Assembly: GCA_965656445.1 (NCBI GenBank)
Contig: CBFHKO010000002.1
Coordinates: 124,001 to 188,000, forward strand
Reading direction: 5' to 3'
DNA length: 64,000 bases
Source: JAHEJA01 sp965656445
Lineage (GTDB): Bacteria; Pseudomonadota; Alphaproteobacteria; Rhodobacterales; Rhodobacteraceae
Positions 53,440 through 61,600 of this stretch are shown piece by piece; the stretch's first letter is position 1; each line of letters opens with the position of its first letter. Under the pieces are notes generated by a model. It did no database searches. It was not told the origin of the DNA and saw only the letters and a program-made list of their open reading frames with translations. Made by a program: the position numbers and the translations under genes.

Positions 53440-53796
53440 GTGATTACGTTTGATAACATTTTAGTCGACCGCGGATCGAAATATTCGGTTACAGGCGCGC
53501 CTGCAGTGGATAAAGCTGCGGCGCTTCAGGTCTTGAAAACCCTCAAACGCAACAAGAAGTTTGCCAAAGCAACACATAATACATGGGCTCTGCTGTCGTC
53601 ATCTGAAGGGCCGATCAAAAACGATGATGGCGAAGCGGGTGCCGGCATTGTGATCTTGCGTATGTTGGAACGCGAAGAGCTGATGGATCACATTATCATT
53701 GTGACCCGCTGGTTTGGGGGAACACATCTCGGCGGTGATCGGTTTCGCCGCGTTCAAGACAGTGTCAGGTATTACTTGGACACCGCTGAATTTTGA
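53440..53796 (+). CDS. short YigZ/IMPACT-domain protein
   Basis: A 118-residue protein consisting only of the IMPACT N-terminal (UPF0029) domain. The core ATHNTWALLSS, NDDGEAGAGIVILRML and VTRWFGGTHLGGDRFRR is the family signature. Typical YigZ proteins are about 200 residues, so the C-terminal domain is absent, apparently a stable short form rather than a break. GTG start. Its 3' end overlaps the convergent DCC gene by 25 bases. Function unknown; yeast homologues regulate eIF2-alpha kinase. Confidence 0.8.
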   Translation: MITFDNILVDRGSKYSVTGAPAVDKAAALQVLKTLKRNKKFAKATHNTWALLSSSEGPIKNDDGEAGAGIVILRMLEREELMDHIIIVTRWFGGTHLGGDRFRRVQDSVRYYLDTAEF

Positions 53797-54155
53797 ACGC
53801 GCTTCTTGTGCCACGCGTATAAGGCTGGGGCGAGGATCCAGTCATAGACCCCAATCGAAAGCGGGCGAATAATGGGCAGTCCGATGACTTTAGCCAGCCA
53901 TTTATACCGAGGCATGTCATCCCAAACGGCCAAAAACGCGGGGATACCATCATAGAGCACGCCATCTTTGAACACATGCAGCCGTTTTGCCGCTTGATCA
54001 GGCGAAACGTTCCATTTCTCACGCTCTGAGGAGTTTAAATCATCGAATTGGATCGCGAGATCATGCTTTTGTGAATAAGACCGATAGTGATTGATCTCAA
54101 ATCTGCATACTGGACAGTCCTCGTTATACAAAACGCGTGTTTGCCCGTCGTCCAT
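53772..54155 (-). CDS. DCC-family thiol-disulfide oxidoreductase-like protein
   Basis: A 127-residue DUF393 protein. The DCC family is named for its Asp-Cys-x-x-Cys motif, here YNEDCPVCRFEI (residues about 10-21), a thioredoxin-like CxxC. It may reduce or exchange disulfides; no substrate is known. It overlaps the convergent yigZ-like gene. apt lies three bases upstream, so the two are probably co-transcribed. Confidence 0.85.
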   Translation of the reverse strand: MDDGQTRVLYNEDCPVCRFEINHYRSYSQKHDLAIQFDDLNSSEREKWNVSPDQAAKRLHVFKDGVLYDGIPAFLAVWDDMPRYKWLAKVIGLPIIRPLSIGVYDWILAPALYAWHKKRVQNSAVSK

Positions 54156-54158
54156 TTT

Positions 54159-54689
54159 TCATAGTCCTTCAAACTCGCATAAGACATGCACATCCATGCC
54201 CATTGCGTCCAACTTTTTACGACCGCCCAATTCAGGAAGATCGACAACAAAGGCACATCCGATGATGTCGCCGCCAAGACGCTCGATCAACTTGATCCCA
54301 GCTTTAGCAGTTCCACCCGTCGCCAAGAGATCATCGACAACCAATATCCGCTCTCCTGCTGAGATAGCGTCATCATGGATTTCGACAATGGCCTCGCCGT
54401 ATTCGAGTGTGTAATCTTGGCTTATGGTGGTTCCAGGAAGCTTGCCTTTTTTGCGGATTGGCACAAACCCAGTGCCGAGCTGATGTGCAATGGCCCCGCC
54501 AAGGATAAATCCACGCGCCTCTAGGCCGACCACTTTGTCAATCGGTTGACCTGCGTAAGGGTGCAGCATTTGATCAATGCACATACGAAACCCGCGCGGA
54601 TCGGAAAATAAGGTGGTCACATCGCGAAACATGATCCCTTCGTGTGGGAAATCAACGATGGTGCGAATATAGTCTTTGACGGTTTTCAT
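54159..54689 (-). CDS. apt: adenine phosphoribosyltransferase
   Basis: A 176-residue type I phosphoribosyltransferase converting adenine and PRPP to AMP. FPHEGIMFRDVTTLF near the start, VGLEARGFILGGAIAHQLG (about 52-70) and the PRPP loop ILVVDDLLATGGTAKAG (about 115-131) are complete. mtnP, which releases adenine, lies 51 bases upstream on the same strand, so the two form an adenine salvage pair. Confidence 0.96.
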   Translation of the reverse strand: MKTVKDYIRTIVDFPHEGIMFRDVTTLFSDPRGFRMCIDQMLHPYAGQPIDKVVGLEARGFILGGAIAHQLGTGFVPIRKKGKLPGTTISQDYTLEYGEAIVEIHDDAISAGERILVVDDLLATGGTAKAGIKLIERLGGDIIGCAFVVDLPELGGRKKLDAMGMDVHVLCEFEGL

Positions 54690-54740
54690 GTCGGTGCCTT
54701 TTGCAAAATCTGTCTAACTTAAGCGTTGAGTGCAGGGTGG

Positions 54741-55616
54741 TTATCCCAATACTCGCCCCGCAACGGCATCTAGTTTGGCAACCAAACTCGGGTCACGCAT
54801 CTCTGGGGCGGTCATAATTGCGTATTCTAATGCTTTATCGCAGCCATGTGGACAATCTTTGCGCTCGGCTCCTAAAAGGGCGGGCAATTTGGCGACAAGG
54901 TCGCGTGCGTTTTGTGCGTTCCCCATGAGGGTTTTGATGATGTCATTGACATCCACTTCTCCGTGATCTGGGTGCCAGCTGTCATAATCCGTGATCATGG
55001 CAATCGAGGCGTAACATAACTCGGCTTCTCGTGCCAATTTCGCTTCGGGCATGTTGGTCATGCCGATGACATCCGCCCCCCAGCTTTCGCGATACATTTT
55101 GCTCTCTGCGAGGGTTGAAAATTGGGGTCCCTCCATGGCGAGGTAGGTGCCGCCGCGATGAACGCGCACACCTGTGTCACGCGCGGCGGTTTCGCAGGCA
55201 TCCGAGAGGCGTGGGCAGGTGGGATGGGCTACAGAGACATGCGCCACGCAGCCTTGCCCAAAGAAGGATTTTTCACGTGCAAATGTGCGATCAATGAATT
55301 GATCCACGATCACAAAATCCCCAGGCGCCATGTGATCGCGAAAGGATCCACAGGCAGAGACGCTAATCACATCCGTTACCCCAATGCGTTTGAGAGCATC
55401 GATATTGGCGCGGTAGGGAACAGTGGTCGGCGAATGAACATGACCGCGCCCGTGACGAGGAAGGAAAGCCATATCGACGCCATCCAATTGACCCGTCAAA
55501 ATCTGATCAGAGGCTGGTCCCCAAGGGGTGTCCACCTCTTGCCATGTTGCATCCTTGAGGCCGTCAATCTCATAAATTCCCGAACCGCCGATGATTGCTA
55601 TTTTGGTCTGGCCCAT
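54741..55616 (-). CDS. mtnP: 5'-methylthioadenosine phosphorylase
   Basis: A 291-residue PNP-family phosphorylase cleaving methylthioadenosine to adenine and methylthioribose-1-phosphate. IAIIGGSGIYEIDGL at the start, PRHGRGHVHSPTTVPYRANIDAL (about 53-75) and EGPQFSTLAESKMYRESWGADVIGMTNMPEAKLAREAE pattern (about 163-200) mark the MTAP branch. apt follows. The adenine product feeds Apt. Confidence 0.95.
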   Translation of the reverse strand: MGQTKIAIIGGSGIYEIDGLKDATWQEVDTPWGPASDQILTGQLDGVDMAFLPRHGRGHVHSPTTVPYRANIDALKRIGVTDVISVSACGSFRDHMAPGDFVIVDQFIDRTFAREKSFFGQGCVAHVSVAHPTCPRLSDACETAARDTGVRVHRGGTYLAMEGPQFSTLAESKMYRESWGADVIGMTNMPEAKLAREAELCYASIAMITDYDSWHPDHGEVDVNDIIKTLMGNAQNARDLVAKLPALLGAERKDCPHGCDKALEYAIMTAPEMRDPSLVAKLDAVAGRVLG

Positions 55617-55678
55617 GGTGCTCCCCTATGTTGGTTATTCGCAACAAGGTTTAACCATCAAAAGGCGAAATGAAAACG

Positions 55679-55693
55679 ATTTGCGGCGCAAAT
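55679..55693. promoter_or_regulatory. 15-bp palindrome between mtnP and sulP
   Basis: ATTTGC-GGC-GCAAAT, perfect six-base arms, in the 166-base divergent region. A dyad of this size between divergent genes is a plausible operator, but the binding protein is unknown. Confidence 0.35.
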
Positions 55694-55782
55694 TCCTCGC
55701 ATCCTCTCATAATTGTGAGTTAATCATAGCTGCGGGGTTTAAACTTGGCACCTCATAAGGTAGGCAGCAGCCAAACCTCCTA

Positions 55783-57426
55783 ATGGATAAAAAAGATATG
55801 AGACGCGCAATTCTAAGTACATTTGCCAATATGAGCAAACCTGATTTCAGCCTTATGAATGACGAAGGCCTGAGTGTCGGTCGCATTAGAATAGAGTTAC
55901 TGTCTGGTTTGACGGTTGCTTTGGCTTTGGTGCCCGAAGCGGTTGCTTTTGCTTTTGTGGCGGGTGTTCATCCGCTCGTTGGGCTTTATGCAGCCTTTAT
56001 GGTCGGATTGATTACGGCAATCTTTGGCGGTCGCCCTGGTATGATTTCGGGCGCAACAGGTGCCTTGGCGGTTGTGATGGTGGCCTTGGTGGCACAGCAC
56101 GGCGTTGAATATCTGTTCGCGACAGTTGTTCTTATGGGGATATTACAGCTCTTTGCGGGGGTCATGCAGTGGGGGAAATTCATTAGATTGGTGCCTCACC
56201 CTGTGATGCTAGGTTTTGTGAACGGCTTGGCGATTGTGATTTTCCTCGCACAGATGACGCAGTTCAAGGTTCCTGGAACGGCCGAGGTCTCTGGTCATGG
56301 AGTGAGCGGCGGTGAATGGCTCTCTGGTGGCCCACTTGCGATTATGCTGGGTCTGGTCGCTTTGACCATGGCGATTATTTACATCATGCCACGGATCACC
56401 AAGGTTATTCCTGCACCACTTGCGGGGATTGGGATCGTTGCGATTATCGTGATTGCTTTTGGCCTTGATGTGCCGCGCGTGGGTGATATGGCCTCGATCG
56501 AAGGTGGTCTTCCCCTATTCCATATTCCGGCGGTTCCTTTGACATGGGAAACCTTTGAAATCATCCTGCCTTATGCGGTTATCCTCGCAGCGATTGGATT
56601 GATCGAAAGTCTTTTGACCCTCAACTTGGTTGGTGAAATGACGGGCAAGCGTGGTGGTGCAAGCCAAGAATGTATCGCGCAAGGGGCGGCGAATGTGGCC
56701 ACTGGATTCTTTGGTGGCATGGGCGGTTGTGCGATGATTGGTCAATCTATGATCAACGTTAAATCAGGCGGACGAACACGGATCGCTGGGATTGCGGCGG
56801 CTCTGTTCTTGCTAAGCTTTATTCTCTTTGCTTCGCCGTTGATTGAGCAAATCCCACTGGCCGCATTGGTCGGGGTGATGTTCATGGTTGTGATTGGTAC
56901 ATTTGCATGGAATTCATTGACGATCCTGCGTCGCGTGCCTTTGACAGATGCCTTTGTGACAATTTTGGTGACCATTGTGACGGTGATGTCCGACTTGGCT
57001 GTTGCGGTTGTTGTCGGCGTGATCGTGTCGGCCTTGGCTTATGCGTGGAACAATGCGCGCCGCATTCATGCAAAGATCGAAATCGCGGACAATGGTGATA
57101 AGATTTACCAAATTCAGGGACCGTTGTTTTTTGGATCAAGCGATGGCTTTGCCGAGCTCTTTGATCCTTCAAATGATCCAGACACGGTTGTTGTCGATTT
57201 TGCAGATAGCCGCGTGGTGGATCAGTCGGCACTGCAAGCCATCGAAGCCGTTGCCGCAAAATATGAGGCGAAGGGCAAGCAAATTCAGCTTCGCCATTTG
57301 AGCCGCGATTGTCACAAGTTGCTCAATAAAGCTGGGCATTTGGTTGTCGATAGCGATGATGATCCAGATTACGAATTGGCCGTCAACTATTCTGTGCGTA
57401 CAGGTATTTTGGACAGCGGACACTAG
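55783..57426 (+). CDS. SulP-family anion transporter
   Basis: A 547-residue SLC26/SulP transporter with about 12 membrane segments and a C-terminal STAS domain (about 435-540, including VVVDFADSRVVDQSALQAIE). The family core ALALVPEAVAFAFVAGVHPLVGLYAAF (about 45-72) and QGAANVATGFFGGMGGCAMIGQS (about 302-324) are clear. Substrates include sulfate, bicarbonate or other anions and cannot be chosen here. The ATG at 55783 lacks a close Shine-Dalgarno, so the exact start is unsure. Confidence 0.88.
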   Translation: MDKKDMRRAILSTFANMSKPDFSLMNDEGLSVGRIRIELLSGLTVALALVPEAVAFAFVAGVHPLVGLYAAFMVGLITAIFGGRPGMISGATGALAVVMVALVAQHGVEYLFATVVLMGILQLFAGVMQWGKFIRLVPHPVMLGFVNGLAIVIFLAQMTQFKVPGTAEVSGHGVSGGEWLSGGPLAIMLGLVALTMAIIYIMPRITKVIPAPLAGIGIVAIIVIAFGLDVPRVGDMASIEGGLPLFHIPAVPLTWETFEIILPYAVILAAIGLIESLLTLNLVGEMTGKRGGASQECIAQGAANVATGFFGGMGGCAMIGQSMINVKSGGRTRIAGIAAALFLLSFILFASPLIEQIPLAALVGVMFMVVIGTFAWNSLTILRRVPLTDAFVTILVTIVTVMSDLAVAVVVGVIVSALAYAWNNARRIHAKIEIADNGDKIYQIQGPLFFGSSDGFAELFDPSNDPDTVVVDFADSRVVDQSALQAIEAVAAKYEAKGKQIQLRHLSRDCHKLLNKAGHLVVDSDDDPDYELAVNYSVRTGILDSGH

Positions 57427-57435
57427 AAACAGAGA

Positions 57436-57493
57436 CGCGTTTGCTGGGGGGGTCGACCCCCTGCAAACGCGGTTACATGCCTGCGGCAGTAAC
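57436..57493. terminator. double hairpin between convergent genes
   Basis: First hairpin 57436-57471: CGCGTTTGC / GCAAACGCG around a G-run/C-run palindrome (GGGGGTCGACCCCC), nearly perfect over 36 bases. Second hairpin 57472-57493: GTTAC / GTAAC with an inner GCC/GGC. There is no T-tract. It probably blocks read-through in both directions. Confidence 0.6.
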
Positions 57494-57503
57494 GCGCCCT
57501 GAT

Positions 57504-58085
57504 TTAATCGGTGAGATCAAATTCCAGGTCAATGTCTTTGGCGGGCGTGCAGTTAGTTGGAACAAACTCTCCTGAGATTGTGAACTCTTCACAAACCAAA
57601 AAATAGGGATGATAAAGCCCGACGAGAAAGCCAATTAGCGTAATCAATCCAATGATCGCGAATAGCGCGATTAGGACGTCCCAGCGTTTGAGCCGAAGCA
57701 TCTCTGGATTGGAGACATAGATCAATACCAAAGCCACGTAGGGTATTGTGTAGAGTAGCACCAAAACCTCGGCAATCGCGCTCATCCATGCGGGCATATC
57801 CAAGACATTAATCCAGCTCACGACCACAAGGGTTGAGCTGATCACTGCGATCCACGACCACAGCATGCGCCATTCGTTTTCTTTGCGCTCTTGCACGCGT
57901 GGGAGAATAAACGCATGCGCGAAAAAGGCCGCGAGCGTGAGAATCCAAATCTTATAAAAATCCCTAAAGAACAGAACTCCGTAAGCGCCGAAATTGAAAG
58001 CGATGGGCCAAATGGCCAAAGGGATTACAATCGCTGCGACCAAGAACGCGCGGGCTTCGTTTGCGGACAGGGTCTGTTTTGCCAT
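57504..58085 (-). CDS. uncharacterised five- or six-helix membrane protein
   Basis: A 193-residue integral membrane protein not assigned to a family. Hydrophobic segments lie near residues 15-35, 40-60, 75-95, 105-125 and 140-165, with a Cys-containing, acidic C-terminal tail (FLVCEEFTISGEFVPTNC). ATG 58085 gives MAKQTLSANEARAFLVA; AGGA is about ten bases upstream. It lies 11 bases after argF and is probably the last gene of the argD-argF transcript. There is no direct evidence of a role in arginine transport. Confidence 0.7.
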   Translation of the reverse strand: MAKQTLSANEARAFLVAAIVIPLAIWPIAFNFGAYGVLFFRDFYKIWILTLAAFFAHAFILPRVQERKENEWRMLWSWIAVISSTLVVVSWINVLDMPAWMSAIAEVLVLLYTIPYVALVLIYVSNPEMLRLKRWDVLIALFAIIGLITLIGFLVGLYHPYFLVCEEFTISGEFVPTNCTPAKDIDLEFDLTD

Positions 58086-58096
58086 CCTTGCAAATC

Positions 58097-59023
58097 CTAT
58101 TTGCTGAGACACCACTGCATGATTGCTTTTTGCGCATGAAGCCGATTTTCGGCTTCGTCAAAGATCACTGAATTTGGTCCATCCATGACTTCTGACGTGG
58201 CTTCGTCGTCGCGGTGCGCAGGCAAGCAATGCATGAAAAGGGCATCTGGTTTGGCCTTGGACATCAAAGCGGCGTTGACTTGATATCCGCGCAGCTGATT
58301 GTGGCGGCGTTCGCGGGCGGATTGTGGATCATGCATGCTGACCCATGTGTCAGTGACGACCAAATCAGCGCCTTGAACCGCCACATGAGGATCGCGTTCG
58401 ATGACAACGTTTGACCCTTTAGCGCGGGCTTCCTCAATAAAGCCCATATCGGGATCAAGGGGCTCTGGTCCAGTAAAGGTTAAATCAAATCCGAATTGAC
58501 CCGCCGCATGTGCAAAGCTCGCAAAGACATTGTTTCCGTCCCCAGACCAGACGACTTTCTTTCCTTTGATCGGGCCGCGATGTTCCTCAAATGTGAGGAT
58601 ATCCGCCATGATCTGGCAGGGGTGCGTACGATTGGTGAGGCCGTTGATCACGGGAACAGTTGCGTGTTCCGCCATCTCCAAGAGCGTTGCTTCCTCAAAG
58701 GTGCGGATCATGATGAGATCAACATAGCGGCTGAGAACACGCGCTGTATCGGCAATGGTTTCCCCATGCCCAAGCTGCATATCCGCGCCAGAGAGAACCA
58801 TCGTTTGCCCCCCCATTTGCCGCACGCCTACATCAAAGCTCACGCGGGTGCGGGTTGAGGGTTTTTCAAAGATCAGCGCGACCATGTGGCCGTCAAGAGG
58901 GCGGTTTTCGTCCAAGGTTCCCTTGGGTTGGCCATGACGTGCTGATTTAATGGATTTTGCAGTGTCGATCATGCTCCGCAAATCTTGGGGGTCTGTTTTG
59001 TTGATATCTAGAAAATGGTTCAT
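58097..59023 (-). CDS. argF: ornithine carbamoyltransferase
   Basis: A 308-residue OTCase making citrulline from ornithine and carbamoyl phosphate. The carbamoyl phosphate motif STRTRVSF (about 52-59), NGLTNRTHPCQIMAD (about 123-137) and the ornithine motif FMHCLPAHRDDE (about 263-274) are intact. ATG 59023 gives the standard N-terminus (MNHFLDINK). The open frame upstream is non-conserved. It is 19 bases after argD in the same operon. Confidence 0.95.
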   Translation of the reverse strand: MNHFLDINKTDPQDLRSMIDTAKSIKSARHGQPKGTLDENRPLDGHMVALIFEKPSTRTRVSFDVGVRQMGGQTMVLSGADMQLGHGETIADTARVLSRYVDLIMIRTFEEATLLEMAEHATVPVINGLTNRTHPCQIMADILTFEEHRGPIKGKKVVWSGDGNNVFASFAHAAGQFGFDLTFTGPEPLDPDMGFIEEARAKGSNVVIERDPHVAVQGADLVVTDTWVSMHDPQSARERRHNQLRGYQVNAALMSKAKPDALFMHCLPAHRDDEATSEVMDGPNSVIFDEAENRLHAQKAIMQWCLSK

Positions 59024-59042
59024 TTGAATGTCTTTCGATCGC

Positions 59043-60218
59043 TTATTGCGTGGATAGGGCTGTTGCAGCATGTTCCAAGCGCACAATGGCTTCGTCAATT
59101 TCTGCGTCGTTAATGGTGAGTGGGGGGAGAAGGCGAATGATGTTGTCAGAAGCGGGAACAGTGATGACCTGCGCATCATATCCAGCGTTCACGACGTCAA
59201 TATTAGTCACCTTACATTTCAACCCGATCATGAGGCCTGATCCACGGACAGAGTCAAAAACATCTGGATGCGTGGCGACCAAGCCTTCTAATTTTTGGCG
59301 CAAACGCCCCGACTTACGGTTAACTTCAGCGAGGAAGCTGTCTTGCGCGACAATATCCATGACCTTTGATCCTACAGCGCAGGCTAAAGGGTTCCCGCCA
59401 TAGGTCGAGCCATGCGTCCCGGCAGTCATGCCTGAGGCCGCCGTTTCGGTTGCAAGTACTGCGCCCAAAGGAAAGCCACCACCGATGCCTTTGGCAACCA
59501 TCATGATGTCGGGTTCGATGCCTGACCATTCATGCGCGAATAGTTTTCCAGTACGCGCAACGCCACATTGGACCTCGTCCAAAATCAATAAAATACCGTG
59601 TTGATCACAGAGATCGCGAAGACCCTTGAGACATTGATCAGGGAGCGGGCGAATGCCGCCTTCGCCTTGGACAGGCTCAACCATGATCGCGGCGGTATTT
59701 TCTGTGATCGCCGCGTCAATGGCCTCGTGATCGTTCCAATCAAGATGCACAAACCCAGGGAGCAGTGGACCAAAGCCTTTGGTCATTTTCTCGGCGCCCG
59801 CCGCCGCTATTCCCGCAGAAGAGCGCCCGTGAAAGGATCCCTCAAAGGTGATAATTTCAACGCGGTCGGCTTGACCTTTTTCATACCAATACTTGCGCGC
59901 CATTTTCACGGCGAGCTCACAGGATTCTGTTCCAGAGTTGGTGAAAAAGACGGTATCCGCAAACGTGGTCTCAACCAGTTGATCCGCTAATTTTTCTTGT
60001 TGTGGGATGTGATAAAGGTTGGAAACGTGCCATAGGTTTTGCGCCTGAGATGTTAATGTCTCAACCAAATCAGGATGCGCATGGCCCAAGGCGTTTACCG
60101 CAATACCCGCACCCAAATCTAAAAAACGTCGGCCGTCCGCTTCGATCAACCAAGTGCCTTCGCCTTTGACAAAGTTCAAAGGGGCCCGTGAATAAGTCGG
60201 AAGGACAGACGAAATCAT
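59043..60218 (-). CDS. argD: acetylornithine aminotransferase
   Basis: A 391-residue class III PLP aminotransferase converting N-acetylglutamate semialdehyde to N-acetylornithine. PTYSRAPLNFVKGEGTWLIE at the start, TNSGTESCELAVKMARK (about 97-113) and LLILDEVQCGVARTGKL (about 213-229) are diagnostic. So is the PLP lysine in DIMMVAKGIGGGFPLGA (about 240-256). AAGGAAAC lies before the ATG. Upstream is an Arg-rich leader frame and hairpin, suggesting control by arginine supply. Confidence 0.94.
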   Translation of the reverse strand: MISSVLPTYSRAPLNFVKGEGTWLIEADGRRFLDLGAGIAVNALGHAHPDLVETLTSQAQNLWHVSNLYHIPQQEKLADQLVETTFADTVFFTNSGTESCELAVKMARKYWYEKGQADRVEIITFEGSFHGRSSAGIAAAGAEKMTKGFGPLLPGFVHLDWNDHEAIDAAITENTAAIMVEPVQGEGGIRPLPDQCLKGLRDLCDQHGILLILDEVQCGVARTGKLFAHEWSGIEPDIMMVAKGIGGGFPLGAVLATETAASGMTAGTHGSTYGGNPLACAVGSKVMDIVAQDSFLAEVNRKSGRLRQKLEGLVATHPDVFDSVRGSGLMIGLKCKVTNIDVVNAGYDAQVITVPASDNIIRLLPPLTINDAEIDEAIVRLEHAATALSTQ

Positions 60219-60316
60219 AATTAGTTTCCTTGTCAGAGAATATCCCAGTCTTGGTGGCTTATGGGAATGTTGATGTCAATTAGAAGGGGGGTGGAACAGA
60301 GTCCAAATGCAAGAAG

Positions 60317-60335
60317 GCCGCGGTTTAGGCGCGGC
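60317..60335 (-). terminator. GC-rich hairpin overlapping the Arg leader (attenuator candidate)
   Basis: On the minus strand GCCGCG (60335-60330), loop CCTAAAC, CGCGGC (60322-60317), followed by CTTCTTG. The left arm lies in the last Arg codons and the leader stop lies in the loop. A competing upstream hairpin CGACG/CGTCG (60348-60335) shares one base. The T-rich tail is weak. Confidence 0.5.
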
Positions 60336-60372
60336 GACGTCGGCGTCGGATAGGTTGCATAAGTGTGTTCAT
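60325..60372 (-). CDS. arginine leader peptide upstream of argD-argF
   Basis: A 15-codon frame, MNTLMQPIRRRRRRA then TAA, carrying six consecutive Arg codons (CGA CGC CGA CGT CGC CGC). It lies 106 bases upstream of argD on the same strand. It has no Shine-Dalgarno sequence, but a putative -10 ends six bases before its ATG, so the message may be leaderless. That is how the trp leader of Sinorhizobium begins. The design fits ribosome-mediated attenuation by charged tRNA-Arg. Six Arg codons by chance in this position is unlikely, though the block is GC-rich. No arg leader of this kind is known to me in Rhodobacterales. Confidence 0.72.
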   Translation of the reverse strand: MNTLMQPIRRRRRRA

Positions 60373-60378
60373 GAGGGG

Positions 60379-60407
60379 CGTGTAACGTGCTTTGATCCAA
60401 AAAGCAA
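60379..60407 (-). promoter_or_regulatory. putative promoter of the argD-argF operon
   Basis: Minus-strand TTGCTT (60407-60402), 17-bp spacer, TACACG (60384-60379). Six bases follow before the leader ATG at 60372, so transcription would start at or next to the A of the ATG. Both hexamers are weak matches. Confidence 0.45.
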
Positions 60408-60426
60408 TGGATTTTGGCGGATGTCC

Positions 60427-61032
60427 TTAGTCGTCGGGACGCGACAGTTCGAATGTATTATTAACGAGCGAGTAATCTCGATACCCTAATCGGGCAACTG
60501 GGGTAAAGGTCGAGACGTCAAATTTGCCATCAACCATGCAGGCGTCTTGCATATGCACACCGATGACTTCGCCAAAGACGGCAAAGTTATTTTCGCCATT
60601 CAGGGTCACAATCTGAGTGACCTTGCATTCCAAGGCCGCAGGGGCCTGCGCCACGCGCGAACAGGCAATCGTCTGACACTCGGTTTTATTTAGGCCTGCT
60701 TTTGCAAATTCATCGATATCTTTGGCAAGGTTTGCTGAGGATATATTCATGGCATCAATCATCTCTTGGCCGACAACATTAATGCAAAACACCCCTGTCT
60801 CACGAATGTTGTTTACGCTGTCTTTGCCGTCCGTATGATCATTTTTGCCACCTGTTGAGGCAAACATGACTTGAGGGGGGACATAGGCCACTGCGTTAAA
60901 GAATGAATAGGGGGCGAGATTATCCACCCCATGCGCATCGCGGGTTGAGACCCATCCTATGGGACGCGGAGTAACAATGGCATTGAATGGGTTATGTGGC
61001 AAACCATGCCCATCTTTGGGTTCATAAAACAT
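60427..61032 (-). CDS. flavin reductase-like FMN-binding protein
   Basis: A 201-residue flavin reductase domain protein. The conserved PRPIGWVSTRDAHGVDNLAPYSFFNAV (about 21-47) binds FMN. Such proteins reduce flavin for a partner monooxygenase or act as stand-alone oxidoreductases; no partner is adjacent. The fold family is clear, the substrate is not. It ends 20 bases before the putative argD operon promoter. Confidence 0.85.
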   Translation of the reverse strand: MFYEPKDGHGLPHNPFNAIVTPRPIGWVSTRDAHGVDNLAPYSFFNAVAYVPPQVMFASTGGKNDHTDGKDSVNNIRETGVFCINVVGQEMIDAMNISSANLAKDIDEFAKAGLNKTECQTIACSRVAQAPAALECKVTQIVTLNGENNFAVFGEVIGVHMQDACMVDGKFDVSTFTPVARLGYRDYSLVNNTFELSRPDD

Positions 61033-61108
61033 TTTCGCTACTCCTTGTTTGATAAGACCTTAACGCTGTGATACGTGCGGTGCCAGTCCAAAAAGCAAAA
61101 GTATCCAA

Positions 61109-61600
61109 GTGCCCGAAATTAGACCAGAAACACAAGAGGATTGGTGGGAAGTCGAAGCCCTCTATGACCTGTGTTTCGCCCCGGGCCGCGAGGCGCTTTC
61201 GTCCTATCGCCTAAGGGATAATGTGGACCCCGTTGCCGAGCTGTGCATGGTGATGCGCGATCTGGATGGAATTTTGGGCGGCGCAATCCGGTATTGGCCG
61301 GTCCAAGTTGCAGGACACCCTGTGATCCTTCTTGGTCCTGTCGCGGTTCACCCGACTCGCCAAGGCGAAGGTGTAGGGGGGCAATTGATCCGCACCAGCA
61401 TGTATGCAGCTCAAGACTTGGGATGGGACCGTGTTCTCTTGGTCGGCGATGCACCGTATTATTCGCGTTTTGGATTTCGTCGATTGACAGGCGTTCTGAT
61501 GCCGCCACCGACAAACCCGGATCGGGTTTTGGGGTTTGATCTTAGCCCAGATGCGTGGCGCGGTATTCAAGGCACGGTCGAGAAAATATCAGTCGACTGA
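61109..61600 (+). CDS. GNAT acetyltransferase (predicted N-acetyltransferase YhbS-like)
   Basis: A 163-residue GNAT protein. The acetyl-CoA loop is HPTRQGEGVGGQLIRTSM (about 77-94), followed by VLLVGDAPYYSRFGFRRLTG, as in YhbS-type acetyltransferases with unknown acceptors. GTG start at 61109 with only a weak upstream purine run. Its 3' end overlaps the convergent ycjF gene by 12 bases. Confidence 0.82.
   Translation: MPEIRPETQEDWWEVEALYDLCFAPGREALSSYRLRDNVDPVAELCMVMRDLDGILGGAIRYWPVQVAGHPVILLGPVAVHPTRQGEGVGGQLIRTSMYAAQDLGWDRVLLVGDAPYYSRFGFRRLTGVLMPPPTNPDRVLGFDLSPDAWRGIQGTVEKISVD

Noticed and set aside
53440..53796. YigZ-like gene as a truncated pseudogene
   Set aside because: The single domain is complete, the stop is clean and no remnant of the second domain follows.
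60307..60489. 60-codon plus-strand frame antisense to the arg leader
   Set aside because: No recognisable domain, overlaps the end of the flavin reductase gene and opposes the better-supported Arg leader.
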